The notes under the pieces: generated by a model
Databases searched by the model: none
Seen by the model: only the letters and a program-made list of their open reading frames with translations
Told to the model about the DNA's origin: nothing
Shown: positions 1-7,887 of the stretch, in pieces
How the letters are laid out: each line of letters begins with the position of its first letter
Position numbering within the stretch: position 1 is the stretch's first letter
Position numbers and translations under genes: made by a program
Source of the DNA: Allobosea sp.
Lineage (GTDB): Bacteria > Pseudomonadota > Alphaproteobacteria > Rhizobiales > Beijerinckiaceae
DNA: 64,000 nt
Assembly (NCBI GenBank): GCA_024231975.1
Contig: JAAEQB010000013.1
Coordinates: 1-64,000, forward strand
Reading direction: 5' to 3'

Positions 1-2
1 AC

Positions 3-140
3 CGCGAGGCATTGGTGGCGGAGGCCGGCCTCGACTGGCGCATCTCCTCCGCGACGGCCCTCGGCCTGACCTACTCCGCGGCGATCGGCGAGCGCTCCAG
101 AGACCACGCCCTCAAGGGCAAGGTCGAGATGAGGTTCTGA
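3..140 (+). CDS. Autotransporter beta-barrel C-terminus (partial)
   Basis: Only the last 45 codons are present; the gene starts before the window. The frame runs without a stop to the TGA at 138-140. The protein ends in Val-Glu-Met-Arg-Phe. A terminal Phe preceded by alternating hydrophobic residues (AGLDWRI, LGLTYSAAIG, KGKVEMRF) is the usual signature of the last strands of an outer-membrane autotransporter barrel recognised by the BAM complex. The passenger domain cannot be seen, so its function is unknown. The assignment rests on strand pattern and the C-terminal Phe alone. Confidence 0.6.
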   Translation, partial: REALVAEAGLDWRISSATALGLTYSAAIGERSRDHALKGKVEMRF

Positions 141-325
141 GAGAGATCGTACTCAGTTTCCCTCGGGTCGCTGTTGAGCATCTCGCTAAATCGTTCAGGC
201 AGCCTCGATGTGCGCAGCTCTGTCGAGGATCAGTGGTGCCCGGCTAATCGCGCTGTCGCCCTTTCGGGGCCGATATGGGGGCGGCGACCCGCTCCTTCTC
301 GCACATGGCCGATCGTGTCCGACAA

Positions 326-1303
326 CTAAGCTGAGGCGGACCGGGCCCATCCGATCGAGCCGGCGCCGTCATCGGCTCCGGAAAAACCATGTCCGTGCGT
401 TCCGCGCAGCGCGCCGGCCGATTGCCGCACCACCTCCGCGATCTCCAGCAATTGCTTCGCCAGCGGACTGGTCCTGCGCCAGACCATGCCGATGGTCCGG
501 GACGGTTCCGGCGCCTTGAAATGCGAGATCGCGACCGAGGCCGAGCGCGTTTCGACCGCCACCGCCATCTCCGGGATCAGCGTGACGCCGAGGCCGGCAT
601 CGACCATCTGCACCAGCGTCGACAGCGAGCTTGCATCGAGCAGATCGCGCGACTGCACCGTCCGCGGCCTGGTGCTGCAGAACGACAAAGCCTGCTCGCG
701 GAAGCAATGTCCCTCCTCCAGCAACAGCAACCGCATCTCGCGCAGCGCCTCGCGATCGGGCGCTGGCTTGCCCTCCTCCGCGCGCGGCCGCACTAGCACG
801 AAGCGCTCGGTGAAGAGCGCGACCTCGGTCAGTGACGGCTCCGAAACCGGCAGCGCGACGATCGCCATGTCCAGCCGACCCTCATTCAATTCCTGAACCA
901 GCTTCGGCGTCAGCGTCTCGCGCACATTGAGGTCGAGCTCGCCATGCAGGCGCGTGAGGTCGCCGATCAGGCCGGGCAGCAGATAGGGCGCGACCGTCGG
1001 GATCACGCCGATGCGCAGGCGCGTGACCTGCCCATCGCGCGAGGTGTGCGCATAGCCTTCGAGCTCGTCGAGCGAGCGCAGGACGTCCCTGGCGCGCGCC
1101 GCGATCTCCTCGCCAAAGCGCGTCAGCCGGACCTGACGCCTGTCGCGTTCGAACAGCTCAGCGCCGAGCTCCTCTTCCAAGGCCTTGATCTGCTGCGACA
1201 AGGCCGGTTGCGAGATCGCGCTGGCTTCCGCCGCGCGGCCGAAATGGCCGTGCCGCACCAGCGCCTCGAAATAGCGCAGCTGCTTGAAAGTCAGATTTGT
1301 CAT
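326..1303 (-). CDS. oxyR: OxyR hydrogen-peroxide-sensing LysR regulator
   Basis: A 325-residue LysR-family activator. Residues 1-60 form the winged helix-turn-helix (LTFKQLRYFEALVRHGHFGRA, then SQPALSQQIKALEEELGAELF) and about 90-300 the regulatory domain. The segment EEGHCFREQALSFC carries Cys200 and Cys209, which align with the two peroxide-reactive cysteines (199 and 208) of E. coli OxyR. This pair separates OxyR from other LysR proteins. The gene is divergent from katG across a 99-base gap, the classic arrangement in which OxyR activates catalase and represses itself. The C-terminus is about 20 residues longer than usual and Gly/Ser-rich. Confidence 0.95.
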   Translation of the reverse strand: MTNLTFKQLRYFEALVRHGHFGRAAEASAISQPALSQQIKALEEELGAELFERDRRQVRLTRFGEEIAARARDVLRSLDELEGYAHTSRDGQVTRLRIGVIPTVAPYLLPGLIGDLTRLHGELDLNVRETLTPKLVQELNEGRLDMAIVALPVSEPSLTEVALFTERFVLVRPRAEEGKPAPDREALREMRLLLLEEGHCFREQALSFCSTRPRTVQSRDLLDASSLSTLVQMVDAGLGVTLIPEMAVAVETRSASVAISHFKAPEPSRTIGMVWRRTSPLAKQLLEIAEVVRQSAGALRGTHGHGFSGADDGAGSIGWARSASA

Positions 1304-1402
1304 AATTTGAGCTTATCGTCGCGATCAGAAAATCGGAATTAAAATAATGAAACGGCCCTGCTAAGACCCACCCCGGAACCCAGCCGAGCTTCGGAGAGAG
1401 AC

Positions 1403-3580
1403 ATGAACGCGAAGACTGAGGACAGCACGGGCAAATGCCCTGTCGCCCATGGCGGCGGCGCCCGTCAGAACCGCGACTGGTGGCCGAGCCAGCTGCCTGT
1501 CGACCTTCTGAACCAGCACTCGGCCAAATCCGATCCGCTCGATCCGGCCTTCAGCTACCGCGAGGCGTTCAAGACGCTCGACTATGAGGCGCTGAAGAAC
1601 GACCTGCGCAAGCTGATGACCGACTCGCAGGACTGGTGGCCTGCCGACTTCGGCAATTACGGCCCGCAATTCGTGCGCATGTCCTGGCATGCCGCCGGCA
1701 CCTATCGCCTCGCCGACGGCCGCGGCGGCGGTGGTCGCGGCCAGCAGCGCTTCGCGCCGCTCAACAGCTGGCCGGATAATGTCAACATCGACAAGTCGCG
1801 CCGCCTGCTCTGGCCGATCAAGCAGAAATACGGCCAGGCCATCTCCTGGGCCGACCTGCTGATCCTGACCGGCAACGTCGCGCTGGAGGTGATGGGCTTT
1901 CGCACCTTCGGTTTCGCCGGCGGCCGCGAGGATACCTGGGAACCCGATCACGACGTGAACTGGGGCGCCGAGACCGCCTGGCTGACCCATCGCTCCCTCG
2001 ACAAGTTCGACGCGCCGCTGAGCGCGACCGAAATGGGCCTGATCTACGTCAACCCGGAAGGCCCGGGCGCCAATGGCGATCCGATCTCGGCGGCGCATTT
2101 CATCCGCGAGACCTTCGCCCGCATGGCGATGAACGACGAGGAGACGGTCGCGCTGATCGGCGGCGGCCACACCTTCGGCAAGACCCATGGCGCCGCGCCC
2201 GAATCCCATAAGGGCCCGGATCCGGAAGGCGCCGAGCTGGAGGCGCAGGGCCTCGGCTGGGCCAGCAATTTCGGCACCGGCCATGGCGCCGATGCGGTCG
2301 GCAGCGGCATCGAGGTCACCTGGACGCAGACCCCGGCGCAGTGGAGCAACTTCTTCTTCGAGAACCTGTTCAAATACGAATGGGTGCAGACGCGCAGCCC
2401 CGGCGGCGCGATCCAGTGGGAGGCGAAGGACGCCGAGGCGGTCATCCCCGACGCTCACGACCCGTCGAAGAAGCACAAGCCGACCATGCTGACGACCGAC
2501 CTGTCGCTGCGCCTGGACCCGGCCTATGAGAAGATCTCGCGCCGCTTCCTCGAGAACCCGCAGGCCTTCGCCGAGGCCTTCGCCCGCGCCTGGTTCAAGC
2601 TGACCCATCGCGATCTCGGGCCGCGCTCGCGCTATCTCGGCCCGGAAGTGCCGAAGGAAGAGCTGATCTGGCAGGACGTGCTCCCGGCCGCCGACCACCC
2701 GCTGGTCAACGCCGCCGACGTCGCCACGCTCAAGGAGAAGATCAAGGCTTCCGGCCTTTCCGTCTCCGAGCTGGTCGGTACCGCCTGGGCCTCGGCCGCG
2801 ACCTTCCGCGGCGGCGACAAGCGCGGCGGCGCCAACGGCGCCCGCGTCCGCCTCGCCCCCCAGAAGGATTGGGAGGTCAATCAGCCGGCCCAGCTCGCCA
2901 AGGTGATCGAGGCGCTCGACGGCATCCGCCGCCAGTTCAACAAGGAGGCCGATGGCGACCAGAAGGTCTCGCTGGCCGATCTGATCGTGCTGGCCGGCAA
3001 TGTCGGCGTCGAGCAGGCGGCCAAGGCCGCCGGTCATGAGGTGAGCGTACCGTTCACCGCGGGCCGCACCGACGCCAGGCAGGAGCAGACCGAGGTCCAT
3101 TCCTTCGCGGTGATGGAGCCCGCTCTGGACGGCTTCCGCAACTACCAGAAGCCGGGCGCCAGGGTGCCGGCCGAGGCGGCGCTGATCGACCGCGCCCAGC
3201 TGCTGACGCTGACCGCGCCCGAGCTGACGGTGCTGATCGGCGGCCTGCGCGCCATCGACATCAATGCCGACGGCTCCAAGCACGGTGTGCTGACCAACCG
3301 GCCGGGCGCGCTGACGAACGACTTCTTCGTCAACCTGCTCGACATGGGCACGCAGTGGAAGGCGATCTCCGAGAGCAAGGACGTGTTCGAGGGCACCGAT
3401 CGCAAGACCGGCGCCGCCAAATGGACCGGCACCCGCGTCGACCTCGTCTTCGGCTCGAACTCGATCCTGCGCGCCCTGGCCGAGGTCTATGCCAGCGCTG
3501 ACGCCAAGGAGAAGTTCGTCAAGGACTTCGTCGCGGCCTGGACCAAGGTGATGAACCTCGACCGCTTCGACGTCGCCTGA
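1403..3580 (+). CDS. katG: Catalase-peroxidase KatG
   Basis: A 725-residue haem enzyme that breaks down hydrogen peroxide by catalase and peroxidase activities. The N-terminal half has the distal triad Arg92-Trp95-His96 (VRMSWHAAGTYR) and the proximal haem ligand His256 (GGGHTFGKTHG). Tyr215 (LIYVNPEGP) and Met241 (ARMAMNDEE) are present and can form the Met-Tyr-Trp crosslink with Trp95 needed for catalase activity. The C-terminal half is the usual degenerate second peroxidase domain. Full family length. A GGAGAG motif lies just before the ATG. It is divergent from oxyR and followed by a strong hairpin, so it is probably monocistronic and peroxide-induced. Confidence 0.98.
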   Translation: MNAKTEDSTGKCPVAHGGGARQNRDWWPSQLPVDLLNQHSAKSDPLDPAFSYREAFKTLDYEALKNDLRKLMTDSQDWWPADFGNYGPQFVRMSWHAAGTYRLADGRGGGGRGQQRFAPLNSWPDNVNIDKSRRLLWPIKQKYGQAISWADLLILTGNVALEVMGFRTFGFAGGREDTWEPDHDVNWGAETAWLTHRSLDKFDAPLSATEMGLIYVNPEGPGANGDPISAAHFIRETFARMAMNDEETVALIGGGHTFGKTHGAAPESHKGPDPEGAELEAQGLGWASNFGTGHGADAVGSGIEVTWTQTPAQWSNFFFENLFKYEWVQTRSPGGAIQWEAKDAEAVIPDAHDPSKKHKPTMLTTDLSLRLDPAYEKISRRFLENPQAFAEAFARAWFKLTHRDLGPRSRYLGPEVPKEELIWQDVLPAADHPLVNAADVATLKEKIKASGLSVSELVGTAWASAATFRGGDKRGGANGARVRLAPQKDWEVNQPAQLAKVIEALDGIRRQFNKEADGDQKVSLADLIVLAGNVGVEQAAKAAGHEVSVPFTAGRTDARQEQTEVHSFAVMEPALDGFRNYQKPGARVPAEAALIDRAQLLTLTAPELTVLIGGLRAIDINADGSKHGVLTNRPGALTNDFFVNLLDMGTQWKAISESKDVFEGTDRKTGAAKWTGTRVDLVFGSNSILRALAEVYASADAKEKFVKDFVAAWTKVMNLDRFDVA

Positions 3581-3590
3581 GTATAGCGAT

Positions 3591-3616
3591 GCGCGGCCGC
3601 CCGGTGGCGGCCGCGC
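3591..3616. terminator. Candidate bidirectional terminator between katG and the sensor kinase
   Basis: A perfect 10-bp inverted repeat (gcgcggccgc / gcggccgcgc, 3591-3600 and 3607-3616) with a 6-base loop lies 10 bases after the katG stop and 19 bases beyond the end of the convergent kinase gene. There is no clear T-tract, so termination is inferred from position and stem strength. Confidence 0.55.
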
Positions 3617-3635
3617 CTTGATCAAGGCAGCACAA

Positions 3636-4961
3636 TCATGGCGCCGGACGCGTAACCGTCGCCTTCAGCCCTGCGCTCAGGGGACGATTCTCCAATGTCA
3701 GCGCCGCGCCCAGGCGCGCGAGTGCGACTTCGACGATCGAAAGACCCAGGCCAGTTCCCACCGTCCTGCTGCTGCGCCCTCGATAGAAGCGCTGCATCAC
3801 CAGCGATATCTCCTCGTCCGGAATGCCCGGGCCGTCATCCTCGACCGCGAACGCATTGTCCGCGACGCGCAGCCAGCGCACCTGCCCGCCTGGAAGGCTC
3901 TGCCCGCAGGCATTCTCATGCAGGTTGCGCAGGGCCAGCCGCAGACTGTCAGGCTCCCCCAGCACGACGAAATCATCGAGACGCGGATCGATCTCGACGG
4001 TCTGCCCCGGCCATTTCCGCTCGCCATCGATCTCGCGAAGCAATGGACCGACGAGGATGCGTTGCCGGTCAGAGCCGGTGGCGTCCGCATCCAGCCTGGC
4101 CAGTATGAGCAATTGGCTGATCAGCCGAGCGGTCCGGTCCACGCCCTGCACAATCGCATCGAGCGCCGAGAGGCGCATCGCGTCGCTATCGGCCGCCCGC
4201 GCGATCTGCGCCTGCGTGCGGATGCCGGCGAGCGGTGTTCGCAGCTCGTGCGCGGCGAAGGCGGTGATCTCGCGCTCATGCCGCCTGGCCAGGTCGAGAC
4301 GCCGGAACAGCCCGTTGAGCGCATCGGTGAGCGGTCGGATTTCCCTGACCGCATTGGCGCCGACAGGGCTCAGATCATCCGCCGGGCGGCTCTGCAGGTC
4401 ACGGGCGATCTGACGGAGCGGAGCCAGCCCCCTGCCGACACTGAGCCAGATCAGCCCGGCGAACAGCGGCAGCATCAGCAGGGTCGGCGCCACCAGCCCG
4501 AGGACGAGATCCTGGACGAGCCGCTCGCGCAGGCCGAGGCGGTCGCCGACCAGCACCCGCACGCCCTTGGCGGCATCCTCGATGGCATAGACGCGCCACG
4601 CCTCGCCATTGATCACGCTGTCATGGAAGCCGCTGGGATGCGCCGAAAGCCGCTCGGCCGGGGCTGTCGTCGACGCCGCGACGAGACGCCCGCCCAGCGA
4701 CCAGATCTGGCAGGAGAGCTGGCGCTCATAGCCGGCCGCTTCCGTGGGGCTGAACTGCGGAGTGCCGGCGATTGCCGCCTGGGAGGAGCTATCGTCATGC
4801 ACCAGCGAGGCGACCATCCGCGCCGCTTCCTGCAGGCGTGTGTCGAGCACGCGCTCGAGCTCGTTCTTGGTCCCGAGATAGATCCAGGCCGTCGCGGCAA
4901 GCCAGATCAGGCTCGTAGTGACGACCAGGATCGCAAACAGCCGGCCGCGCAGCGAGCTCAT
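3636..4961 (-). CDS. Sensor histidine kinase, QseC/PmrB/TctE type
   Basis: A 441-residue inner-membrane sensor. A transmembrane helix at about 8-28 and another at about 152-175 flank a periplasmic sensor region. A HAMP-like linker follows at about 175-225, then the H-box FAAHELRTPLAG with phospho-acceptor His238. The ATPase domain shows an N-box (LHENAC), G1 (DDGPGIPDEE), F-box (FYRG) and G2 (GTGLGLSI). The start codon overlaps the stop of the response-regulator gene by four bases (ATGA), so the pair is translationally coupled. The signal is unknown; relatives sense cations, antimicrobial peptides or tricarboxylates. Confidence 0.93.
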   Translation of the reverse strand: MSSLRGRLFAILVVTTSLIWLAATAWIYLGTKNELERVLDTRLQEAARMVASLVHDDSSSQAAIAGTPQFSPTEAAGYERQLSCQIWSLGGRLVAASTTAPAERLSAHPSGFHDSVINGEAWRVYAIEDAAKGVRVLVGDRLGLRERLVQDLVLGLVAPTLLMLPLFAGLIWLSVGRGLAPLRQIARDLQSRPADDLSPVGANAVREIRPLTDALNGLFRRLDLARRHEREITAFAAHELRTPLAGIRTQAQIARAADSDAMRLSALDAIVQGVDRTARLISQLLILARLDADATGSDRQRILVGPLLREIDGERKWPGQTVEIDPRLDDFVVLGEPDSLRLALRNLHENACGQSLPGGQVRWLRVADNAFAVEDDGPGIPDEEISLVMQRFYRGRSSRTVGTGLGLSIVEVALARLGAALTLENRPLSAGLKATVTRPAP

Positions 4962-5620
4962 GACACGTCCTTGAGGCGGTAGCCGAGGCCACGCACCGTC
5001 TCGATCAGCTCGCGCCCGAGCTTCTGCCGGAGATTGTGGATATGGACCTCGATCGCGTTGCTCTCGACATCCTCCTGCCAGCCATAGAGCCGCTCCTCCA
5101 GTTGCGCGCGCGAGCGGATGACGCCCGGCCGCTCCGCCAGCGCGCGCAGAACTGCGAACTCCCGCCGCGTGACGTCGATCGTGGTGCCAGCGCGCGCCAC
5201 CGCGTGACGCTCCGGGTCGAGCACGAGGCCGGCAGCCTCGATCGCGGGTGCTGCCCGGCCCTCGCCACGTCGCCCGATCGCGCGCAGCCTTGCTGCGAGC
5301 TCGTCGAGGTCGAAGGGCTTGCCGAGATAGTCATCGGCGCCGCGGTCGAGCCCGGCGATACGGTCGCGGGTCTCGTCGAGCGCGGTCAGCAGCAGGATCG
5401 GGCAGCGCTCACCCTGTGTCCGCAGGTCCCGGAGCAGATCGAGGCCCGATCCGTCCGGCAGCATGATGTCGAGCACCATCGCATCGAAGGCGCCGGCCGC
5501 CAGCGCATGCCGGGCATCGGCGCAGCTGCCAACCAGCTCGGCGTTCATGCCGTGCAGCCTCAGCCCGACGGCGAGACCGTCGGCGAGAAGCGGGTCGTCT
5601 TCGACGATGAGCACGCGCAT
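4958..5620 (-). CDS. OmpR-family response regulator, PmrA/QseB subgroup
   Basis: A 220-residue response regulator. The receiver domain has the acidic pair Glu7-Asp8-Asp9, phospho-acceptor Asp51 (MVLDIMLPDGSG), Thr79 and Lys101 (GKPFDLDEL). The C-terminal winged helix ends with SNAIEVHIHNLRQKLG, a sequence typical of the PmrA/QseB/TctD subgroup. The ATG at 5618-5620 is preferred over upstream starts because AGGAGG sits directly before it and the receiver domain begins there. It is cotranscribed with the kinase at 3636-4961. A perfect CTTAAG-N5-CTTAAG repeat lies 32 bases upstream, suggesting autoregulation and control of the divergent dsbA-like gene. Confidence 0.95.
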   Translation of the reverse strand: MRVLIVEDDPLLADGLAVGLRLHGMNAELVGSCADARHALAAGAFDAMVLDIMLPDGSGLDLLRDLRTQGERCPILLLTALDETRDRIAGLDRGADDYLGKPFDLDELAARLRAIGRRGEGRAAPAIEAAGLVLDPERHAVARAGTTIDVTRREFAVLRALAERPGVIRSRAQLEERLYGWQEDVESNAIEVHIHNLRQKLGRELIETVRGLGYRLKDVS

Positions 5621-5651
5621 GTGGCCTCCTCGGCCCAGCATCGTTGCCGAG

Positions 5652-5668
5652 CTTAAGGCTGGCTTAAG
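5652..5668. promoter_or_regulatory. PmrA/QseB-type direct-repeat box CTTAAG-N5-CTTAAG
   Basis: Two identical CTTAAG hexamers (5652-5657 and 5663-5668) are separated by five bases, giving 11-bp periodicity. Tandem half-sites on one DNA face are how OmpR-family dimers bind, and CTTAAN-N5-CTTAAN is the known PmrA-type pattern. It lies between the divergent response regulator (start 5620) and the DsbA-like gene (start 5797). Binding by the adjacent regulator is inferred. Confidence 0.65.
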
Positions 5669-5796
5669 CTGGGTAGCGCCGATGGCCCGCATCCGTCCAC
5701 CGCCGGGGACGTGACGATGCGACCGCCGCAAGCCGCGCCTGGCTCCCGGATCGGCAGGCGCAGCGCGGTCCCGGCAGTCGAGAAAGCCGCAAGCCC

Positions 5797-6417
5797 ATGC
5801 ACCACGACCGTCGCACCATCCTCCTCGGCCTTTCGCTTCTGGCTGCGGCCTTGCCGGAGGCCGTCTTCGCCGAGGAGAACAAGATCGACGTCGAGGCGAT
5901 CCTGAACGACCCGGAAGCGCCGATCTCGGGCAACCGCAACGGCGACGTCACGATCGTCGCCTTCCTCGACTACAACTGCCCCTACTGCAAGACATCGGCT
6001 CCGGACCTCGCCCGCATCGTCAAGGAGGACGGCAAAATCCGCCTCGTCTACAAGGACTGGCCGGTCATCGCCGAGACCTCGGTCTATGCCGCGCAGCTCG
6101 CGCTCGCCGCGACCTATCAGGAAGCCTATGAGCGCGCGCACCATGCGCTGATGGCGACCAGGGGACGGCTGAGCAAAGCGCAGATCTCGGCGGCGATCCA
6201 GGGCGCCGGCATCGACATGACGCGTCTCCAGACCGATCTCGACGCCAATGGCGACACGATCACCGCGCTGCTGCGCCGGAACATGGCCCAGGCCGACTCG
6301 CTCGGGCTGCAGGGCACGCCGACCTATCTGGTCGGCCCGTTCCGGACCTCGACACTCGACTACAAGGGCTTCAAGCAGGTCGTCGCCGATGCCCGCGCCA
6401 AGCCGGCCTCCCAGTGA
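5797..6417 (+). CDS. Periplasmic DsbA-family thiol-disulfide protein
   Basis: A 206-residue exported thioredoxin-fold protein. A signal peptide covers residues 1-25 (hydrophobic ILLGLSLLAAALP, then AVFAEE). The active site is Cys61-Pro-Tyr-Cys64 inside FLDYNCPYCK, and the cis-Pro loop is GTPTYLVG. The Asn-Cys-Pro-Tyr-Cys context resembles ScsC/BdbD-like and Com1-like oxidoreductases rather than classical DsbA. It probably forms or isomerises disulfides in the periplasm. It heads a two-gene unit with the L,D-transpeptidase gene, whose catalytic Cys could be a client, and faces the two-component system. Confidence 0.9.
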   Translation: MHHDRRTILLGLSLLAAALPEAVFAEENKIDVEAILNDPEAPISGNRNGDVTIVAFLDYNCPYCKTSAPDLARIVKEDGKIRLVYKDWPVIAETSVYAAQLALAATYQEAYERAHHALMATRGRLSKAQISAAIQGAGIDMTRLQTDLDANGDTITALLRRNMAQADSLGLQGTPTYLVGPFRTSTLDYKGFKQVVADARAKPASQ

Positions 6418-6434
6418 GACCGGGCGCACGGACC

Positions 6435-7106
6435 ATGGCCGACCAATCGCTCCCGACCCGCCGCATCGCAGGTCTGACGCTCGCTCTCCTGGCCGCCGGC
6501 TGCACCACGGTCGCGCAGCGCACGGCGCCGCCGCCCGCGCCTGCATCGCGGTTCAGCGCACTCGATCTTGCGCGCTATGGCGCCGTCGAGAGCGAACCTT
6601 TCCGCGTACCCGCGGTCTCGCTGGAGGATCTGCGTCCACGCAACCTGCGCCAGCTCGTCGACTATCCGACCAGCCAGCCGCCAGGCACGCTGGTCGTCGA
6701 TCCCGGTAACCGCTTCCTCTATCTCGTCCAGGAGGGCGGCAAGGCGTTGCGCTACGGTGTCGGCGTGGGACGCGAGGGGCTCGAATTCACCGGCACCGCA
6801 ACCGTGCAACGCAAGGCGCAATGGCCGCGCTGGACACCGACACCCGACATGATCAGGCGCGAGCCGGCACGCTACGCGAGATGGGCCGGCGGCATGGCCG
6901 GTGGCGCGGACAATCCGCTCGGCGCCCGTGCGCTTTATCTGTTCAAGGATGGGCGCGACACGCTCTACCGCATCCACGGCACCAACGAGCCCGACACGAT
7001 CGGGCAAGCCGTCTCCTCGGGCTGCATCCGGATGATGAACCAGGACGTGATCGACCTCTACAACCGCATCCCCAAAGGTGCGAGGGTCGTCATGCTGCCT
7101 GCCTGA
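6435..7106 (+). CDS. Lipoprotein L,D-transpeptidase (YkuD domain)
   Basis: A 223-residue cell-envelope enzyme. A short signal sequence ends in the lipobox LLAAGC (Cys23), so it is likely lipid-anchored. The YkuD catalytic motif is complete: His181 (RIHGTNEP) and Cys197 (SSGCIRM). Such enzymes make 3-3 crosslinks in peptidoglycan or attach proteins to it. The segment FLYLVQEGGKALRY matches the usual start of the YkuD fold. The ATG at 6435 gives a normal signal peptide. A GTG at 6414 overlapping the upstream stop (GTGA) is an alternative that adds seven residues; neither has a strong ribosome site. Cotranscribed with the DsbA-like gene. Confidence 0.9.
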   Translation: MADQSLPTRRIAGLTLALLAAGCTTVAQRTAPPPAPASRFSALDLARYGAVESEPFRVPAVSLEDLRPRNLRQLVDYPTSQPPGTLVVDPGNRFLYLVQEGGKALRYGVGVGREGLEFTGTATVQRKAQWPRWTPTPDMIRREPARYARWAGGMAGGADNPLGARALYLFKDGRDTLYRIHGTNEPDTIGQAVSSGCIRMMNQDVIDLYNRIPKGARVVMLPA

Positions 7107-7180
7107 CCGGGGGCCGCCGGCCGATGCTGCCCGCCGCCTGCCAGATGATTCCCGCCCAATGTCATCGCGTGCTGCAAGGA

Positions 7181-7211
7181 TCGCCATTTCGCTTCGCGAG
7201 CGAAGAGGCGA
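7181..7211 (+). terminator. Candidate terminator after the L,D-transpeptidase gene
   Basis: An interrupted hairpin: TCGCC-AT-TTCGCT, loop TCGCG, then AGCGAA-GA-GGCGA, followed by TAAAATAG. It is about 75 bases past the stop and directly before an AT-rich promoter region. The inner and outer arms pair perfectly; the T-tract is weak. Confidence 0.4.
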
Positions 7212-7330
7212 TAAAATAGCTAGTTTTCAATGATATATCGTGACTTTCCCATCAGAATTGATGGATAGATCAGAATTTCATAATCCATTCATTATTGAGA
7301 AAATAGATATCTCAGTGGGCGATACGAAGG
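7212..7330 (+). promoter_or_regulatory. AT-rich promoter island with a 9-bp direct repeat
   Basis: About 120 bases are strikingly AT-rich against a GC-rich background. Within it ATCAGAATT occurs twice on the same strand (7251-7259 and 7269-7277), starts 18 bases apart. The island lies directly upstream of the small secreted-protein gene at 7340, so it most likely carries that gene's promoter and possibly an activator site. Exact -35 and -10 boxes cannot be fixed by eye. Confidence 0.45.
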
Positions 7331-7339
7331 AGAAAGATC

Positions 7340-7585
7340 ATGGACCGTCGTTCATTCGTCACCGCACTGTTTGGCGGCATCGCGGCAAGTGCTGTTAGTG
7401 CGAGCATCGCGAGCGCGCCGGCCAAGGCTGCTTCCCTGCCGGTCGATGACGCCGCCAGGCTCGACGCGATTCCAGCCGAGTTCAGCCAGTACCGGCGTCG
7501 GCCGCGCCGCAGCCGGCAGGTCTGCACGTTCCGGCGCAACCGCTATGGTCGCCGCGTGCGCGTCTGCCGCACCGTCTATTATTGA
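7340..7585 (+). CDS. Small secreted Arg-rich protein with Tat-like signal
   Basis: An 81-residue protein of unknown function. The N-terminus MDRRSFVTALFGG with a following Ala/Ser-rich stretch resembles a twin-arginine signal ending near APAKA-AS. The mature part is about 50 residues and its tail is packed with Arg (YRRRPRRSRQ, RNRYGRR) with two Cys (QVCTF and VRVCR) that could form a disulfide. AGGAG precedes the ATG and a terminator-like hairpin follows, so it is a real, stand-alone gene. Similar small basic exported proteins occur in Hyphomicrobiales, often with a protamine-like label. Binding to DNA or cell-wall polymers would be a guess. Confidence 0.75.
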   Translation: MDRRSFVTALFGGIAASAVSASIASAPAKAASLPVDDAARLDAIPAEFSQYRRRPRRSRQVCTFRRNRYGRRVRVCRTVYY

Positions 7586-7592
7586 CAACATC

Positions 7593-7615
7593 GCCCCGGC
7601 CACCAGCGCCGGGGC
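7593..7615 (+). terminator. Rho-independent-type terminator
   Basis: A perfect 8-bp stem (gccccggc 7593-7600, gccggggc 7608-7615) with a 7-base loop follows the small-protein stop by seven bases and runs into TTTGCCCCTT. It could also stop read-through from the ccoS end on the other strand. Confidence 0.6.
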
Positions 7616-7707
7616 TTTGCCCCTTGGCCGGCGGAATTCTGCCTGTCAGGACCGGCCTTTCGTTTACGGGAAGCATTGCTTCCGGGCGCACTCACTGCGG
7701 TGACGAT

Positions 7708-7887
7708 CTACCCCCGCCTGTCTTCGCCATTTTGCGCCTCACCCTGCGCGTCATCATCCTGCAGAACCCGCCAGGCCGCGCCGTCGAGATCGGCGTATTG
7801 GCCGCTGCGCATGCACCAGAAGAAGGCGCCTAGCCCGAGAAGGCCAAGGCCGAGCGCCAGCGGGAACAGGATCACGATGATGTTCAT
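7708..7887 (-). CDS. ccoS: CcoS/FixS, cbb3 oxidase assembly membrane peptide
   Basis: A 59-residue single-span membrane protein, read directly from the minus strand. It starts MNIIVILFPLALGLGLLG (membrane helix) and continues with AFFWCMRSGQYADLDG, the conserved signature of the CcoS family. The tail is acidic. CcoS is needed to assemble cofactor-loaded cbb3 cytochrome oxidase. Its ATG overlaps the ccoI stop by four bases (ATGA). It is the last gene of the ccoNOQPGHIS operon. Confidence 0.93.
   Translation of the reverse strand: MNIIVILFPLALGLGLLGLGAFFWCMRSGQYADLDGAAWRVLQDDDAQGEAQNGEDRRG

Noticed and set aside
208..519. A 103-codon plus-strand frame near the window start
   Set aside because: It overlaps the end of oxyR antisense and has no ribosome site or recognisable sequence.
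1304..1402. OxyR site between oxyR and katG
   Set aside because: A site is expected, but I could not find a clear ATAG-N7-CTAT array or an unambiguous LysR box by eye, so no feature is listed.
1361..3625. A 754-codon minus-strand open frame opposite katG
   Set aside because: It mirrors katG codon structure in a GC-rich genome; the translation is low-complexity and matches no family, while katG is certain.
7258..7273. FNR-like TTGAT...ATCAG in the AT-rich island
   Set aside because: The half-sites are six bases apart instead of four and the second has a mismatch, so it does not fit an FNR box.
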